This document shows, one piece after another, positions 33,802 through 45,366 of a DNA stretch of 64,000 bases. The notes beneath the pieces were generated by a model. It had not been told where the DNA came from. It saw only the letters and a list, made by a program, of their open reading frames with translations, and made no database searches. This stretch comes from Cryptomeria japonica (lineage: Eukaryota; Streptophyta; Pinopsida; Cupressales; Cupressaceae), in the NCBI RefSeq assembly GCF_030272615.1, contig NC_081413.1, positions 22,322,501-22,386,500 on the forward strand. Reading direction: 5' to 3'. A program made the translations under genes and the position numbers. The number at the start of each line of letters is the position of its first letter. The first letter of the stretch is position 1.

Positions 33802-35461
33802 TGTAGCATCGTAAATTGTATGCACTCGCTAGGGTGGTACAATTTCGCACCTAGTTTAGCACCCGCCTTAGTGCATTTTGCATTCTGCATTGCATTTTCT
33901 CCTTAAGCACTTAATTGATCAAATTAATTAGGTCTAAGGTCTTATTTCATCATTCTCTACATCATAAAGTTGGGCCCTTTCACTAAAGCGCATCCTTCGC
34001 ATTTCATTCCTCCAATACATCACTTAATCAAAAACCCTAATTAAGTCCTATTTCGAACTTGGGGGCTTGGTTTTGGGGTCTAAACATCTCGAAATCACCT
34101 GTAACTTCGGGATTCTCTCTAAAATCATCATATCCGATGGCCCTGAAAATTTGGTGAAAAGTTGTTGGGACCATGGCGCCCATGCAACATGGTCCCAGAC
34201 ATTTTTCCCGAAATTTTGGGAGCACGATCCAATCATAAAATAAAGCTTAACCCCAAGAAATTGGCGGGATATTCAATCTCTAGGTCGGCCAAAATACGAA
34301 TTTATGACCTAGGGTTTCATACATAAAAGCTCTCTTTCCTCATTTGAAGGGATCCGATTTTTGTTTCCAAGAACTTCAGATGCAGCGAAAGAGAAGATCT
34401 TTGAAGACTTCAACAACACTCAACATCATTCTATTAAGCATCTATCAAATTCATTCATTCATCCAATTAGGGCTTGGAAGACATTGAAGAACAATAGGAG
34501 ATTACCGACTGAAGATTGGCTTGTACTCCTCCCTTGAGGGTTGGGTATGATTTCATATTGTTTTCATGTCCTTACATCAGCTTTGATATATCATTTGTTC
34601 ATGCTTTAGATCACATTGCATCTTGATTTAGAGCATTTGCATTATCTTTTACAAGCAATTAGGGTTTACTTTCTAGGTTGCTCTAGTTTGCTTTCTTGCA
34701 TTTTGGACCTTGCACACACACTAGGTCTGCACACACAATACATTTTACAAAACAACTTGGCTATTCGTGGAGGTGGAAATCACCGAAGCGGGGGTTTGAC
34801 TAAGGCAAAACCCTATATAGCCGCCCTTCCCCCTTTTCAGATATTATTGCAGGTTTCGGGATTCGGACGACGCCGCGGGACACAGATCCGGAAAGAGGAG
34901 ACAAAGACAGAACTCTGTGTGCAATTGCAGCTCAGAAGACCGGGACAGGGGCTCTGGGCGCCCTGGTCCTACCAGGACAAGGGCGCTGGGCGCCCTGGTC
35001 CCTGGGACAGAGGCGCTGGGTGCCCTGGTCCTCCGGATAGACAGCTTTCCGACAGTTTCCAGACAGTGTTTCAGGGTGCAGAACAGTGGTTTCCGGTGCA
35101 GTTTTCAGGATAGTGGCGCCCGCGCCCCCGTCCCGAACATTTTCAGTCCGATTTCGACTCCGGGTACATATCTGCATTCTCATTTTATCCTTATATTTAC
35201 AGTTGTTCATTGCTTAATCTCAATTCTGCAAATTGGTTACTAGTTCATACTTACACTTTGAGGTTAGGGTTTGAACTTGTATCATTTTAGCTTTCAATTT
35301 CAACAAGGGAATAGAAATCCTAATAGATATCCTGTGGCTCTCTCTTTCACCAAAAGAAGTAGCCAATTGTGCGATATCTCTAGGCTCTTTCGTATTCCGT
35401 AATGTGTGTCCAAAGTTAGGATTAGGGTACATTGTCCTAGTCTCGCTTTTTCCCCTACACA
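33802..35461 (+). repeat. Element D 3' LTR
   Basis: 1,660 bases, TGTAGCATCG to CCCCTACACA, followed by the GTGCC duplication at 35462-35466. TATA-like ATACATAAAAG is at 34320. Confidence 0.96.
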
Positions 35462-35466
35462 GTGCC

Positions 35467-36498
35467 TTGTTCTTCTTGAGAAATGGGTGTATGCCTATTA
35501 TTTGCAGCAATATCTTCTACAACATTGGAATAACTGCCCCATTCATATTCATTTGAATCAGTCTTAGAGGTATTATCCCAGATTCTAGCAGTGATGTATA
35601 CTGGTATGTTGTAGGGTGAAGACAGGTCTTTGATGATTGATACAAGTCTGATAGTTTTCTCTAATTCTGTATCAGATCATGCTTCCACTCTTTGCATTTG
35701 CTCATATACTATCTCTCCTCGAGGAGGAATGATGTTATCAGGAGGTGATTCCTCTTTGTTGGGCACTAATTCTTGAACATGATGTACTTCTGTAGTAGAT
35801 GTGTCCTTCTTTTGATTGATGGGCTTCTCTTGATGTTGCTTTCATTCTTGATATTCACATTCTTTGCGTATTGTTTCTGCTGATTCAAATAGTGCCTCTT
35901 GCCATGAGTCCTTGTATTTCTTGTTTACCTTCCACTGATGTTTTTGGTATTTTCTTGGTGTCTTCCTTGGTGGTAGAGTGTGTTCATAGCCCAATCCTAT
36001 TTTGTTTTTACACAATTGTGAAGTAGGATCTAATGGTTCTGTGATGCCTTCCTGAGGTTTGTCGATTGGTCCTTTGTCATTGTATCCCATTTGTTGCATG
36101 ATAAAGTAGCCATTTCCATATAGGTGTGTTGGTATGTCTACTTCCATAGTAGCCACTCTGTCTTCTTCCTCATCCTTGTATAGCCAACTAAGGATATCCT
36201 TTTCCTCTGATTCATGTGCTAGAGTGCCTAGTTGGATAAATTTTCCATCAAACTTGGTGATGGGGTGTGTTGCTTGATGTGTTGATGTTGTAGGTAATCC
36301 ATGAGATTTAGGCGATGCTGGTAAGTTGGCTAAACACAAAGGTTCCAAAGAGTATTCTTCCATGCCTTGCTCTTTGATTTTCATTTTCTGCTTGAAATCC
36401 ATAGATAGTGATTTAGACTTTTCTTGTTGAAGATCTGGTGTTGAGGAACTTTGTTTTTCTCTATTATGTGGAGCCAAACTATCTTGGGTTTTCCCCAT
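35467..36498 (-). pseudogene. Element C linker with G-patch-like segment, between protease and RT
   Basis: Minus strand, open from 36498 to 35842 and then decayed. The recognisable part is MGYNDKGPIDKPQEGITEPL (about 36090-36030) followed by KIGLGYE, which resembles a G-patch and matches the position of the clearer segment in elements B and D. The preceding 110 residues include LANLPASPKSHG and are otherwise not assigned. Element D cuts the frame at 35466. Confidence 0.65.
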
Positions 36499-36573
36499 AG
36501 CATTACAATATTGATAAGGGTTATGACCTACTGATATAGAAATCTTATGTACATTGTAGGGGAACTTAACACA

Positions 36574-37434
36574 CTAGTGATAAGTAGAAGGTACTACTTG
36601 CATTTCATGTATCCAAGGTTGACCCAATAAGATATTATATGTGAGGTCTATGTCTAAGACTTGACACGTAGTGTCCTTTTGTATTGCTCCTACTTGAATT
36701 GGCAAAATTATTGTTACCTTGGATGATATTTCTTCATCATCATATGCTTTGATAGTGATCTTTTTGCGTGGATCAATAGATTGCTCATAGAAACCTAATG
36801 CACGTATAAGTTTCAAGGTACAGATATTGAGTCTAGCTCCTACATCTATTAATATTCTTTTGATTTGATGCTTGTAGACCGAGACTTCAATGTGGAGTGG
36901 AGTATTATGAAAATGGCTCAATGAGATATTATCATGCTTAGAAAAGGTAAGGTTATGAGGCTCTGTCATGTGAGCCACCATGGCTTGGAATTTGTCAGCA
37001 TCCAGATCTTGTGGTACATTTGTTTTGAATAGTGCTTGTTGCAAAATGTCTTTGTGTTTTGGGGAAACTTTTAGAAACTCCAGTATAGATATTTGAGCAG
37101 GAGTTTTGCATAGTTGACTAACTAGATCATATTGAATTTTGGGTATGGTGTTTGTTGTTGACGTATGTCCCTTCAAGACATATTTTTGAGCTCTGGTGGT
37201 TACATTGACGGATTCATGTTCACGCTTGTCTTTGATTGTAATGACGTTTACTCGATTGTCCTCAGCTGATATATAATTCATAGTGTTATTATATATGTGA
37301 TTGATACAAGCTCCAAGTGTATCATTTGAGGTTGAAGCTCCATCCTTGTTGTAGTTTGGAGGAGGATTCTTAAAAGCTCCATGATCACTATTTGTCTTGA
37401 GACCATCGACTTTTAAATCGCCTCTATCAATCAT
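36574..37434 (-). pseudogene. Element C aspartic protease region
   Basis: Minus strand, 286 codons open. The N-terminal part ends in VTTRAQKYVLKG, then YDLVSQLCKTPAQISILEFL, homologous to YDLIEQLKATPAKISLWDLI of B and D. The retropepsin-like part has ILIDVGARLNICTLKLI near 36840 (Asp present, with V-G in place of the usual S/T-G) and YNILLGQPWIHEMQVVPST near 36600. The frame upstream continues from Gag after a TAA at 37438-37440. It would cleave the Gag-Pol precursor; the copy is probably inactive because its neighbours are broken. Confidence 0.75.
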
Positions 37435-37437
37435 GTC

Positions 37438-38671
37438 TTAAACAATGTTTTTCAATCTCATGCAATCATTTGTTTGATGACCTTTGTTTCGATGAAAATC
37501 ACAAAAGTGTGAGTCATTCCACCAAGGTGGTTTGATTTGTAGTTCAAAGTTATTGATTGCTAGTAAGGAGATAATTTTGTTTACCAGGATTTCTCTGAAT
37601 GCTGACTCCAATGATTGCCCTAATGGTGTGTAGACACGTTTTGGAAAGTTGTTGGTGTTACCTTGTGAATTTGTATTAGGTCCTCCATTGGTGTTATTGC
37701 TTTGGGTATTGTTGGTGTTGTTTGTGTTGTGATGATCTTGATTGGTAGTCAGTGCATAAGTGTTAGTACCTTGGTTAGCACCTTTTGGATTCTTTGTGGC
37801 TTGAGGATTTCCTGATAAAGCCAACACTGGTTGCTTGGATTTTACATCATTTGATTCATTTCCTCCTTCATTTCCAGTGTTTTTGTTTTTGGTCCAAAAT
37901 CTGGATTTTTCTAAGTTGTTGTTTTGGTTGTTGTAGTTGGATGAATTTGTTCCTTCTTTGAAGAATTTCAATGTTCCTTTCTTGAGACATGCCTCCTCTA
38001 CTTGGATGCCATTTTCAATCAATTTGGCAAAAGATGGTATGCATTTAAGTTTGAGTATGTAACTCATCTCACTATTGAAGTTGTTGATGAAAATTTCCAT
38101 TTTTTCTTTTCCAGCACATCTTGAGGATATCTCAAAACCATACGTCGCAACCATTGAAGGAATACCATGAATATTTCATTGTTTTTCTGCTTGGTGTTAC
38201 ATACATCTAGCATAGTGATAGCATGTTGAATGTTATAATAATATTGAGTTATGAATTTGTTGACTAATTCATCAAATGATCTGACAGGAGGTGTGATTCT
38301 GGATAACCATTCCATTGTTTGTCCTCCCAAGCTTCTTGCGAATAACCTCATCAAATAGGTGTCATCATGGGCAAATTCAAGACTCGTGGTACAAAATTCC
38401 CGAACATGATCATGAGGATCGCTTTTCCCATCATATTTGTCAAATTTGGGAATATTTGAGTTTGGGAGATAATGTACCGTGTTTAATCGTTTGTCAAAAG
38501 GATAACGACAAATTTCATTCAAAGAATACTGTACTGTTGTCCCTTGTTGCATGTCTTGCATTTGTCTTTGCAATATTTGCATTTGTTAAGTGAGAGCAAT
38601 CAAAGGCACATTTGTTTTCCGAGGGAAGAGTTCTGCCCTCGCATTGTTTCTAATCTGGAATGGCATGTGTT
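37438..38671 (-). pseudogene. gag: Element C Gag, middle and C-terminal part
   Basis: Minus strand. From 38582: YPFDKRLNTVHYLPN, FDKYDGKSDPHDHVREF, FARSLGGQTMEWLSRI and FITQYYYNIQHAITML, a typical retrotransposon Gag domain. A one-base frameshift near 38120 moves the reading to MVATYGFEISSRCAGK, then an Asn-rich linker and a Gag zinc finger of the Tat type, CDFHRNKGHQTNDC (about 37500, with His in place of the second Cys). Element E interrupts the gene at 38671/46538; the N-terminal part lies beyond it. Gag forms the particle and packages RNA. This is the canonical Gag that elements B and D lack. Confidence 0.85.
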
Positions 38672-39852
38672 TGTTGGTATTTTTGATGTTTATGTTGTGA
38701 TTGTCATTGATGGACACACACTTCTACTGAGAACCCCTTTATATGTATGAGCTAGAGCTCAACCGGTATTTGTTCCAACCGGTATGTTGTATTCTAGTCT
38801 TTAGACTAGTGATTTTGCAGAATGTGTTTCCTGGTCTGAAGTGACATGTCGACCCCAAGCAGTTCGTAGATCTCAACCAATACAAGGGAGCAAAGTGGCA
38901 TAACACATTCTTACCAGTCTTCAGTTTTGTCAAGCTGGCAACCAGTATTTTGTATGAACCGGTAATATTCTGTGATGGGTTACCAACCGGCATTTTGTGA
39001 TGAGTTACCAACCCACCGATTGACTAACGGTACTGACACACTGACGGTGCTTTTTGTGTCGTGTTACTGAGTATGTCTAGATTCATTGAACCTAGGAAAT
39101 TGTAATGTAATCCTATTGGATCAACATGAAATCAGATTCCTTTAAAAGGACATCATGTCTAGTGTTTTGAGTGGTTGTTGTTGTTACTGAAAGGGTTTAT
39201 GTTGTGGCTAGGGTTTAAGGTGATTGTTGAGTTGTTGTAAGAGCAATCTTATCCAAGAAGATCAAGTTGTAAATAGAAAGAGATAGAGAAGACTGAAGTA
39301 ATGCTGAAATGCATTAGCAGTGAGCTTTATTGGATCTAATCAAGAAGTCTGTGCTATAAGATATATCAAACACTTGTTGATTACTCACCTCTTTGACAAG
39401 TTTGTAGCCCTTAACCAGGTAGGCCTCAAATCCTTTGTAAAATCCTCTAACAAGGTGTTCACTTCTGTGAATCTGAAATCCTCTAACAAGGTAGTCTTTA
39501 ATCAGACTTATCTCCTAATAGAGATTGAGATTCCTAACAGGATCTGTTATGGTGAAGAACATTGTAAGACCTTAACCATTCTGACCTTAACCGGTCTGGT
39601 TTCTATTCTGCAGATAGTGACTTGTGAGTTCCATCTCACCGTGGTTTTTTTCCAGTTGGGTTTCCACGTCAAATATCTTGTGTTATGGTTGTATTGCTTT
39701 TGTGGGTGAATGCTTTATTCGCATTTTGGTTTGCATGTGTGATAACCCGTTTGTCTGTTAGACTATTTTACTGATTTATCTTCAGACTGTGTAAGTGTTT
39801 AAGTATAGAGATTTTTGGCATACTAATTCACCCCCCCTCTTAGTATTCATCA
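38672..39852 (+). repeat. Element E 5' LTR
   Basis: Starts TGTTGGTATTTTTG and ends TATTCATCA. It is longer than the 3' copy partly because of a 14-base duplication (CTTAACC... near 39580). It contains repeated ACCGGT hexamers near 38762 and 38778 and the periodic CCTCTAACAAGG motif at 39440-39500. Confidence 0.92.
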
Positions 39853-39853
39853 A

Positions 39854-39867
39854 TTGGTATCAGAGCC
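39854..39867 (+). other. Element E primer binding site, initiator tRNA-Met type
   Basis: TTGGTATCAGAGCC, one base after the LTR end, is the usual Ty1/copia primer site complementary to the 3' end of initiator tRNA-Met. Confidence 0.85.
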
Positions 39868-39902
39868 TACCTTTCTATAAGTTTAACCACTTGGAAAGAG
39901 AT

Positions 39903-41180
39903 ATGGGGGAATACACTTTGAGGGAACTTACTCAATGGCTCACTCAGTCTGAGCAAGCCTATGATGATCTTATGGTCAAATACAAGGCATCTCAAGCAAA
40001 AAGGAGAGAACATGCAGAGAAGCTAATGGAGCTATCTGAAAGTAGTTCTGAAGATAAAGAAAATATGGAAGCCATGATTGTAGAAGTAAATAAGCTGAAT
40101 GATTCAAACTCCAATCTAAGAAAGGAGTTGGAAGGACTGACTATCTGGTTTAGTCAAGAGCTTGAGAACCGTAGGAAAGCTGAAGATCAGGTAAAGGATA
40201 GAGATCATGAGATCTCCAAGTTGAAACAAGAGCTTAGTGCACTGACTGCTCACCTTCATGAGAGTAGGATGGAAAAGGAAGATATGCAAGGTGAACTGAA
40301 CATAGCCATCTCTGAAAATGCAAGTCTAATGGAGACAAATACTACTATTTCCAAAGAACTCTCTGAGTCAAATGAAATACTTGCTAAGTTTGGCAAAAGT
40401 ACTGTCAAGCTAGAGAAAAAGCTTGAGTCATCTAGACTGGTAAAGAATACCAATGGTCTTGGTTTCTCTGGACATGAGGAAGGAGAATCCTCAGGAACAA
40501 ATGTTGAAGCATTAAAGAAGCAACCGACACTCAAAGGAAAAGGTAAGCAAAAATTCAAACCTGTTTGCTTTAACTATCTTAAAGAAGGACACACTGCCAA
40601 TGTATGTAGGAGCAAAGCCTATAATAATTTTCCATATTTTATCAACAATGTACCTAGATCCAATAAGTTCAATGGTCATTGTTATGCATGCAACAAGTTT
40701 GGGCATAGAGCATCTGAATGGAGGTCTATCATGAACAATACCAGAAGATATCCTCAGAGGACCCAAGGAGCTGGTCCGGAATCTTTTGTAAACCAAAACC
40801 CTAACTGGTTCAATGCCTACAATTATCAGTCAAGCAACAATGGTTAGCAACCGGCAACCGGATGGAGAGAAAATTGTTGGATTTTTCTTGGACATGGACA
40901 CACTGCGGCTACATGTAGAAGGAAGAATGGAAATATGAACATTGGACCTTGGAGAGCACCTGGATTGGTTTGCTATCACTGCAACAAACTGGGTAACATT
41001 GCTAGATTCTACAAAAGTAGAAAGAGTATATCTGATGATATACCGGTCACTCAAAAAGGAGAAGTTGATGTTGAAAAAGTTCAAGCAGATATGAACAAAA
41101 CCTGGAGGAAGAAACCAACAATGTTGGAAGAGGAACCGGTTTCTGCACCTAGTGTGGAAATATCAGAACCGGTAAACTAA
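39903..41180 (+). pseudogene. Element E ORF1: coiled-coil Gag-like protein with zinc knuckles
   Basis: The frame runs from ATG 39903 (MGEYTLRELTQWLTQSEQ) with a TAG at 40845 and continues to TAA 41178. The first 170 residues are a long charged heptad-rich coiled coil (ELSALTAHLHESRMEKEDM). Knuckles follow: CFNYLKEGHTANVC (about 40567), CYACNKFGHRASEW (about 40681, last Cys lost), CWIFLGHGHTAATC (about 40878, one Cys lost) and CYHCNKLGNIARFY (about 40975, degenerate). There is no copia Gag (UBN2-type) domain, unlike element F. It is probably a nucleic-acid-binding, self-associating Gag substitute; function inferred from motifs only. Confidence 0.7.
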
Positions 41181-41626
41181 GCTCCAAAGAGGCATAGGGG
41201 GAGCAAACGGTGAAATGATTGTGAAACCCTGGTTACACCGGTAAAAGACCTTAACCGGTATGTGATACCTATCGCTCGGTAGAAGACTAGAAATGGTAAA
41301 AGAGGCAAATTAGGGTTTTCACCCTAATAGAGGAGCATTAATGGTGGTAGGTGAGAGACATGTATAAAAGCATATTTCAAATAATTTCTCACTATCTGTT
41401 TTCAAGCGAAGAAAAGTTTTCAAGTACAGAGCGAAGAAAAGGTGATTTGAGCTAAGATTTCAAGAAATTGATAAATCTTGACGGAGATTCAAATCCAGTT
41501 TCCAAGCGGTCATGGAGAACTTAAAGCAATGATTTGGCAACCAACGGAGAGTGAAGTGAAGTAGAATCAGGAAGCCCTAAATTCATGTTGTAAAGGTATT
41601 TTTCATGTTCTTGAAAATACTCAACA
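41181..41626 (+). other. Element E spacer between ORF1 and ORF2
   Basis: Non-coding, with ACCGGT hexamers. No pol remnant. ATG 41627 of ORF2 follows. Confidence 0.5.
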
Positions 41627-44600
41627 ATGGCTTCCGCCTCTCATACCAGTTCTAGTACATCTATTGAGTCGGAAAGTTTTATTCAGAGGAAGTCCAAATA
41701 TAATGCCTTATCACAAGTTTTGACTGGAGTCATAGTTGAAGAAGGAATTTTAGATTTTATTGATTGCAAAATAGAAGACCTAGGGTCTTTAGCTATTCAC
41801 ACCCAGTTAGGTTTATTTTGTAGCAAGGACAAAAAGATCAAACCGAAGTTTAGTATCTTAGAGAAGAAGAAACTCCATAATGCAGTATACTTTCTAGAAG
41901 AATTTACGGAGGATCATATCAGGATCATTTTGAGCAGAGTCCATGGTGACAAGATGTACCTTGAGAGGACGCATGATATCACACCTTGGGCAAATCATGC
42001 AGTCACCAGTTTTTGCAACACAGGGGAAGTGCCAGCCCTAAGAACGGTAAACAAAACCGAAATGGCCAAGCTCACCGGTTCAACAAGTGACTCACAGGGT
42101 ACGATAGTTAATCCTATCAAGGATGATCTGGTGAAATACGCCTGCATGGTGATAGGCTACAGAATGTTTTCAGCCAGCAGGATTAATTCTGTATCTGCTG
42201 CAGCGGTAAATGCCACTTACTGGATGATTAAAGAGGATGCATCTTTTGACTTATGCACCGGTATGCAGAGGCAACTCCTGTTGAATCTAAAGGTGATCAA
42301 ACAAGACAATTCACTGAGGTTTAAGTTTGGACAACTACTGATAGGGTTGTTCTTCTATTTCCAAGGCTACTTTCCTAGAGTAGAAGATGTCTAGTGGTCT
42401 CCTGACCAACCGGTAACCAAGCAGATCAAGGAAAGCCTACAAGCCATTGGAACCAGTTACCCTGAAGTACTGAACAAATATTTTGATGAGTTCAGAAGAA
42501 AGATGAGTCAAAGGGTAAGAATCTCAGGTGATATAGTTAAGAAATACAAAGATGACATCTGTTTCACCATTTAGGTGGACAAATGCTTAATGGAGGTTGT
42601 TGAGCCTAGAATGGAGGAAGTGGAGCCAATGGGCTATGAAGTTATGTATGATATGCTAGAAGGGTATGCCTCAAACCTTATTGCCTTGCCTCTTGATCCA
42701 AAGGGTAAAAGGACTAGAACCTACTTGGAGAGGATTGCACCAGCTGAAGAACCATCGCTTAAGAAAGGAAAAGAACCGGTAGCAAAGAAAGCCAAAGTAG
42801 TGCCTGCAACATCGACATCGGCTACCACTGCAACTCCAAGAGTGACCAAGCGGTCACCTGCAAAGAAGCAACCAGAGGTAACACCGGCAAAAGTATTTGA
42901 AAAAAAAAGGAAGACGAAGTCAAATGAACTGGACTCTGAAGAAACTGAGTCTGATGAAAAGCCAAAGAAGGCCAGACAGACAAAGAAAATGAAGAAGAAT
43001 GAACCGGCAGCATCTGCACCAGTAAATATTGATATCTCCTCATACAAACCTTTGACACATTTTCAAATGACAGTTAAGAATATTAGGAGAAAATTACTTC
43101 ATGATTTAGTAGATTATTATGATGATTTAAGTGATGAGGAAAAGGAAGAAGTATTACAGGAAATCATTATTTATTTGTGTAAAAATGACTGGTCACCATC
43201 AGAGATTAAATCTCAGACACCGGATTCTTTATTTAAAGCTTTAGATAATAAATGGCGCATTGCCATTGAAAAAGAACAGGAGATTAGGGAGAAAGTCTTT
43301 GCACAGTACTTTCCCGACCTCTCAAATTCAGAATTATTTGATGTCCTGGATCAAAATAAAGGTCTCTTCTTCACAAGGAGAAGAAGACTATGGTTGTTGG
43401 AGGGGAGAATTGATGATGTTGTGAAAGATACTCATCAGCATATGGATTATGCTATCAACTCTCACAAAGCAAAAATGGCCAACCTCCAAGCGGAAAAAGA
43501 ACTGGCTGTATCCAAACTAGATGAAGTTTTTGATGAGGAAGCAAACCTGGTTGAAGAACCAATCGACACTATTGATGTCGATGCCCTGGATGTAGAAGAT
43601 CTCACTCAGGACATAGCTTCTGAGGGAACAGAACAGGGGCAACAAGTCGAATAGGGTGGTGAGCAAGCTAAGGACACACAGGAAGCGGCTCAAGAACAGG
43701 AAGAGAAGAAGAAGAGGGATGAAGATGAGAAAAAGAGAAAAGAGGAAGAGAAGAGAAAAGAGGAAGAGGAGAAACAAAAAGATAAAGAGAAGAAGAAGCA
43801 AGATAAGGAAAGGAAGAAGAAAGAAGAAGAGGACAAGGAAGAAAAGAGGAAGAAAGAAGAGGAAGAAAAGAAGAAGAAGGAAGAGGAAGAAAAGAGGAAG
43901 AAAGAAGAGGAAGAAAAGAAGAAGAAGGAAGAGGAAGAAAAGAAAAAGATGGAAGAGGAAGAAAAGAAGAAGAAGGAAGAGAAAGAGAAAGAAGAGGAGA
44001 AGAGGAAAGAAGAAGACAGGAAAAAGAAAGAAGAGGAAGATAAGGAACAAGAACAGAAGAAAGAAGCAGAGAAAAGGAAGAAGGCAGAAGCAGACAAGGT
44101 AGCGAAAGCAATGGAGAGTGCACAGATGGAGACTCCAAAGGCAACCAGGAGTCAAGCCAAACCAATTGATATCTCCAGTCTTATCGATCTCCAATCTAAA
44201 AGTGAGTCGGAGCTTATGCAAAGCATCAAGGTTGCTCAAGAGTGCCTTGAAATCATTCGCAGGAAAAAGGAATTGGACATAATTTAGGCGGTTGTAGACA
44301 CCCTTACTAGTTTAATCCCTGGTACCAATCTTCCTGACACTGAATCATCACTAGCATAACTCAAACTACTATGTACTATAGTGGATGATCAGGTGCAAAG
44401 CCTGGAAGAAGCAGCTGAGGCAAATGTCAAGAAAGAGCACCAAAAGGCTCTTAACATTGCTCTGGTGAAAAAGATGAATGAGCTTCGGTCTGAACTGCTG
44501 AAAGACCAAAAGGACATAAGGAATGCCTTGGATGAGGGAAACTTGCTACTAAGCAAAATCTGTCAACCTCATCTGTTCTGCGATGATGTGCTAGCTAAGA

Positions 44601-44992
44601 AGTAAAAGCTTCAAATGGACTTACAGTCCTACTTGGGCACATTTAAGACACCTTATGATTCCTTTGTAACATATGGGCAAACCATTCACCAGTTCCAGAT
44701 CCAGTCAACCAAGATGGAGCAAGAGATCAGTACACGATCTAAAGATTTGCAGGACCTACAACTGGTTTTACTCCCACATCTGCAAATTCTTCAGAAGTTT
44801 TATTTGAACCTGGTTGCCTTGACAATTACACAGGAGCTGAGCACAATTGATGCCTTGGAGGAATAGGTATATCATATGCAAACAGAAAAAGAAGTGGTCA
44901 CCTCCCTACTTGAGTACTGGTCGCTATCCATGAAACAATTTTTGCAGGACTATAAATCAGTTTTTGACAAGTATTATTCATTATTGTCATAA
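41627..44992 (+). pseudogene. Element E ORF2: unassigned protein of about 1,121 codons with long ER/K-type helix
   Basis: One frame without frameshift from ATG 41627 (MASASHTSSSTSIESE) to TAA 44990, broken by TAG at 42392, 42572, 43652, 44285 and 44864 and TAA at 44357 and 44603. Residues 1-255 look globular (YNALSQVLTGVIVEEGILDF, YACMVIGYRMFSASRINS). A second region follows (GYEVMYDMLEGYASNL), then a basic Lys/Pro/Thr linker and a region around LLHDLVDYYDDLSDEEKEE. At 43680-44110 there are about 140 residues of almost pure K, E and R, predicted to form a rigid single helix, then coiled coils to the end. Element A ORF2 matches in order, ends and length. No catalytic motif recognised. Not an Env: no signal peptide or membrane segment is seen. 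Confidence 0.65.
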
Positions 44993-45366
44993 ACTTTTTA
45001 TTTTTGGAAATAGGGTTGTTCGGTGATACTTTGTCATTGTTGGCAAAGGGGGAGAAGTATTTTTTTTGATGGTTTTAAAAATTTTGATCTTCTAATATAG
45101 GGGGAGATGTACTCTATCTATTTTGAAGACAAATAGGGAGAAGCATCTTTTTTTGAAATTTTGATATATGTTTTGATATATGCTATATGCTCTGATGTCT
45201 CAATGATTATGCTCTGTAATCAAAATTGCTATACATTGTGTTGATTAAGGGATAGTGCATATGCTTAGGGTGAGCAATTTTGTTAATGGCAACTTTTTGT
45301 TGCAAAACACTTAGATGTCAAAATTTTATTTTCCTAAGTGTTACCATCTATGCCAAAGGGGGAGAT
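44993..45366 (+). other. Element E 3' untranslated region with repeated polypurine tracts
   Basis: Tracts AAAGGGGGAGAAG (about 45046), TAGGGGGAGATG (about 45100) and AAAGGGGGAGAT (45355-45366, abutting the LTR). The multiple tracts resemble those of elements A and F. Confidence 0.7.

Larger units (their letters stand above)
22594..35461 (+). mobile_element. Element D: complete Tat-type Ty3/gypsy element, 12.9 kb, with antisense PMD gene
   Basis: The LTRs at 22594-24253 and 33802-35461 are both 1,660 bases with no indel; by hand I count about 30 differences, nearly all transitions (about 2%). The target-site duplication GTGCC (22589-22593 and 35462-35466) is exact. Inside, in one frame, are a Gag-replacing N-terminal region, protease, G-patch-like segment, RT, two RNase H domains and integrase, with three in-frame stops before the 1283-codon pol. 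A PMD gene lies antisense between pol and the 3' LTR. This is the youngest large element here and is inserted in element C pol. Confidence 0.97.

Noticed and set aside
22594-35461. An integrated virus such as a caulimovirid
   Set aside because: Flanking LTRs, integrase with DDE core and an exact 5-base target duplication identify a Ty3/gypsy retrotransposon.
43656-44102. 148-codon Lys/Arg-rich ORF and the Ser/Leu/Phe ORFs opposite it
   Set aside because: Frame shadows of the K/E-rich stretch of element E ORF2, whose own frame continues through TAG stops.
41627-44992. ORF2 as a retroviral-type envelope gene of a SIRE-like element
   Set aside because: No signal peptide, no membrane-spanning segment and no glycosylation-rich ectodomain visible; the content is globular plus charged helix.
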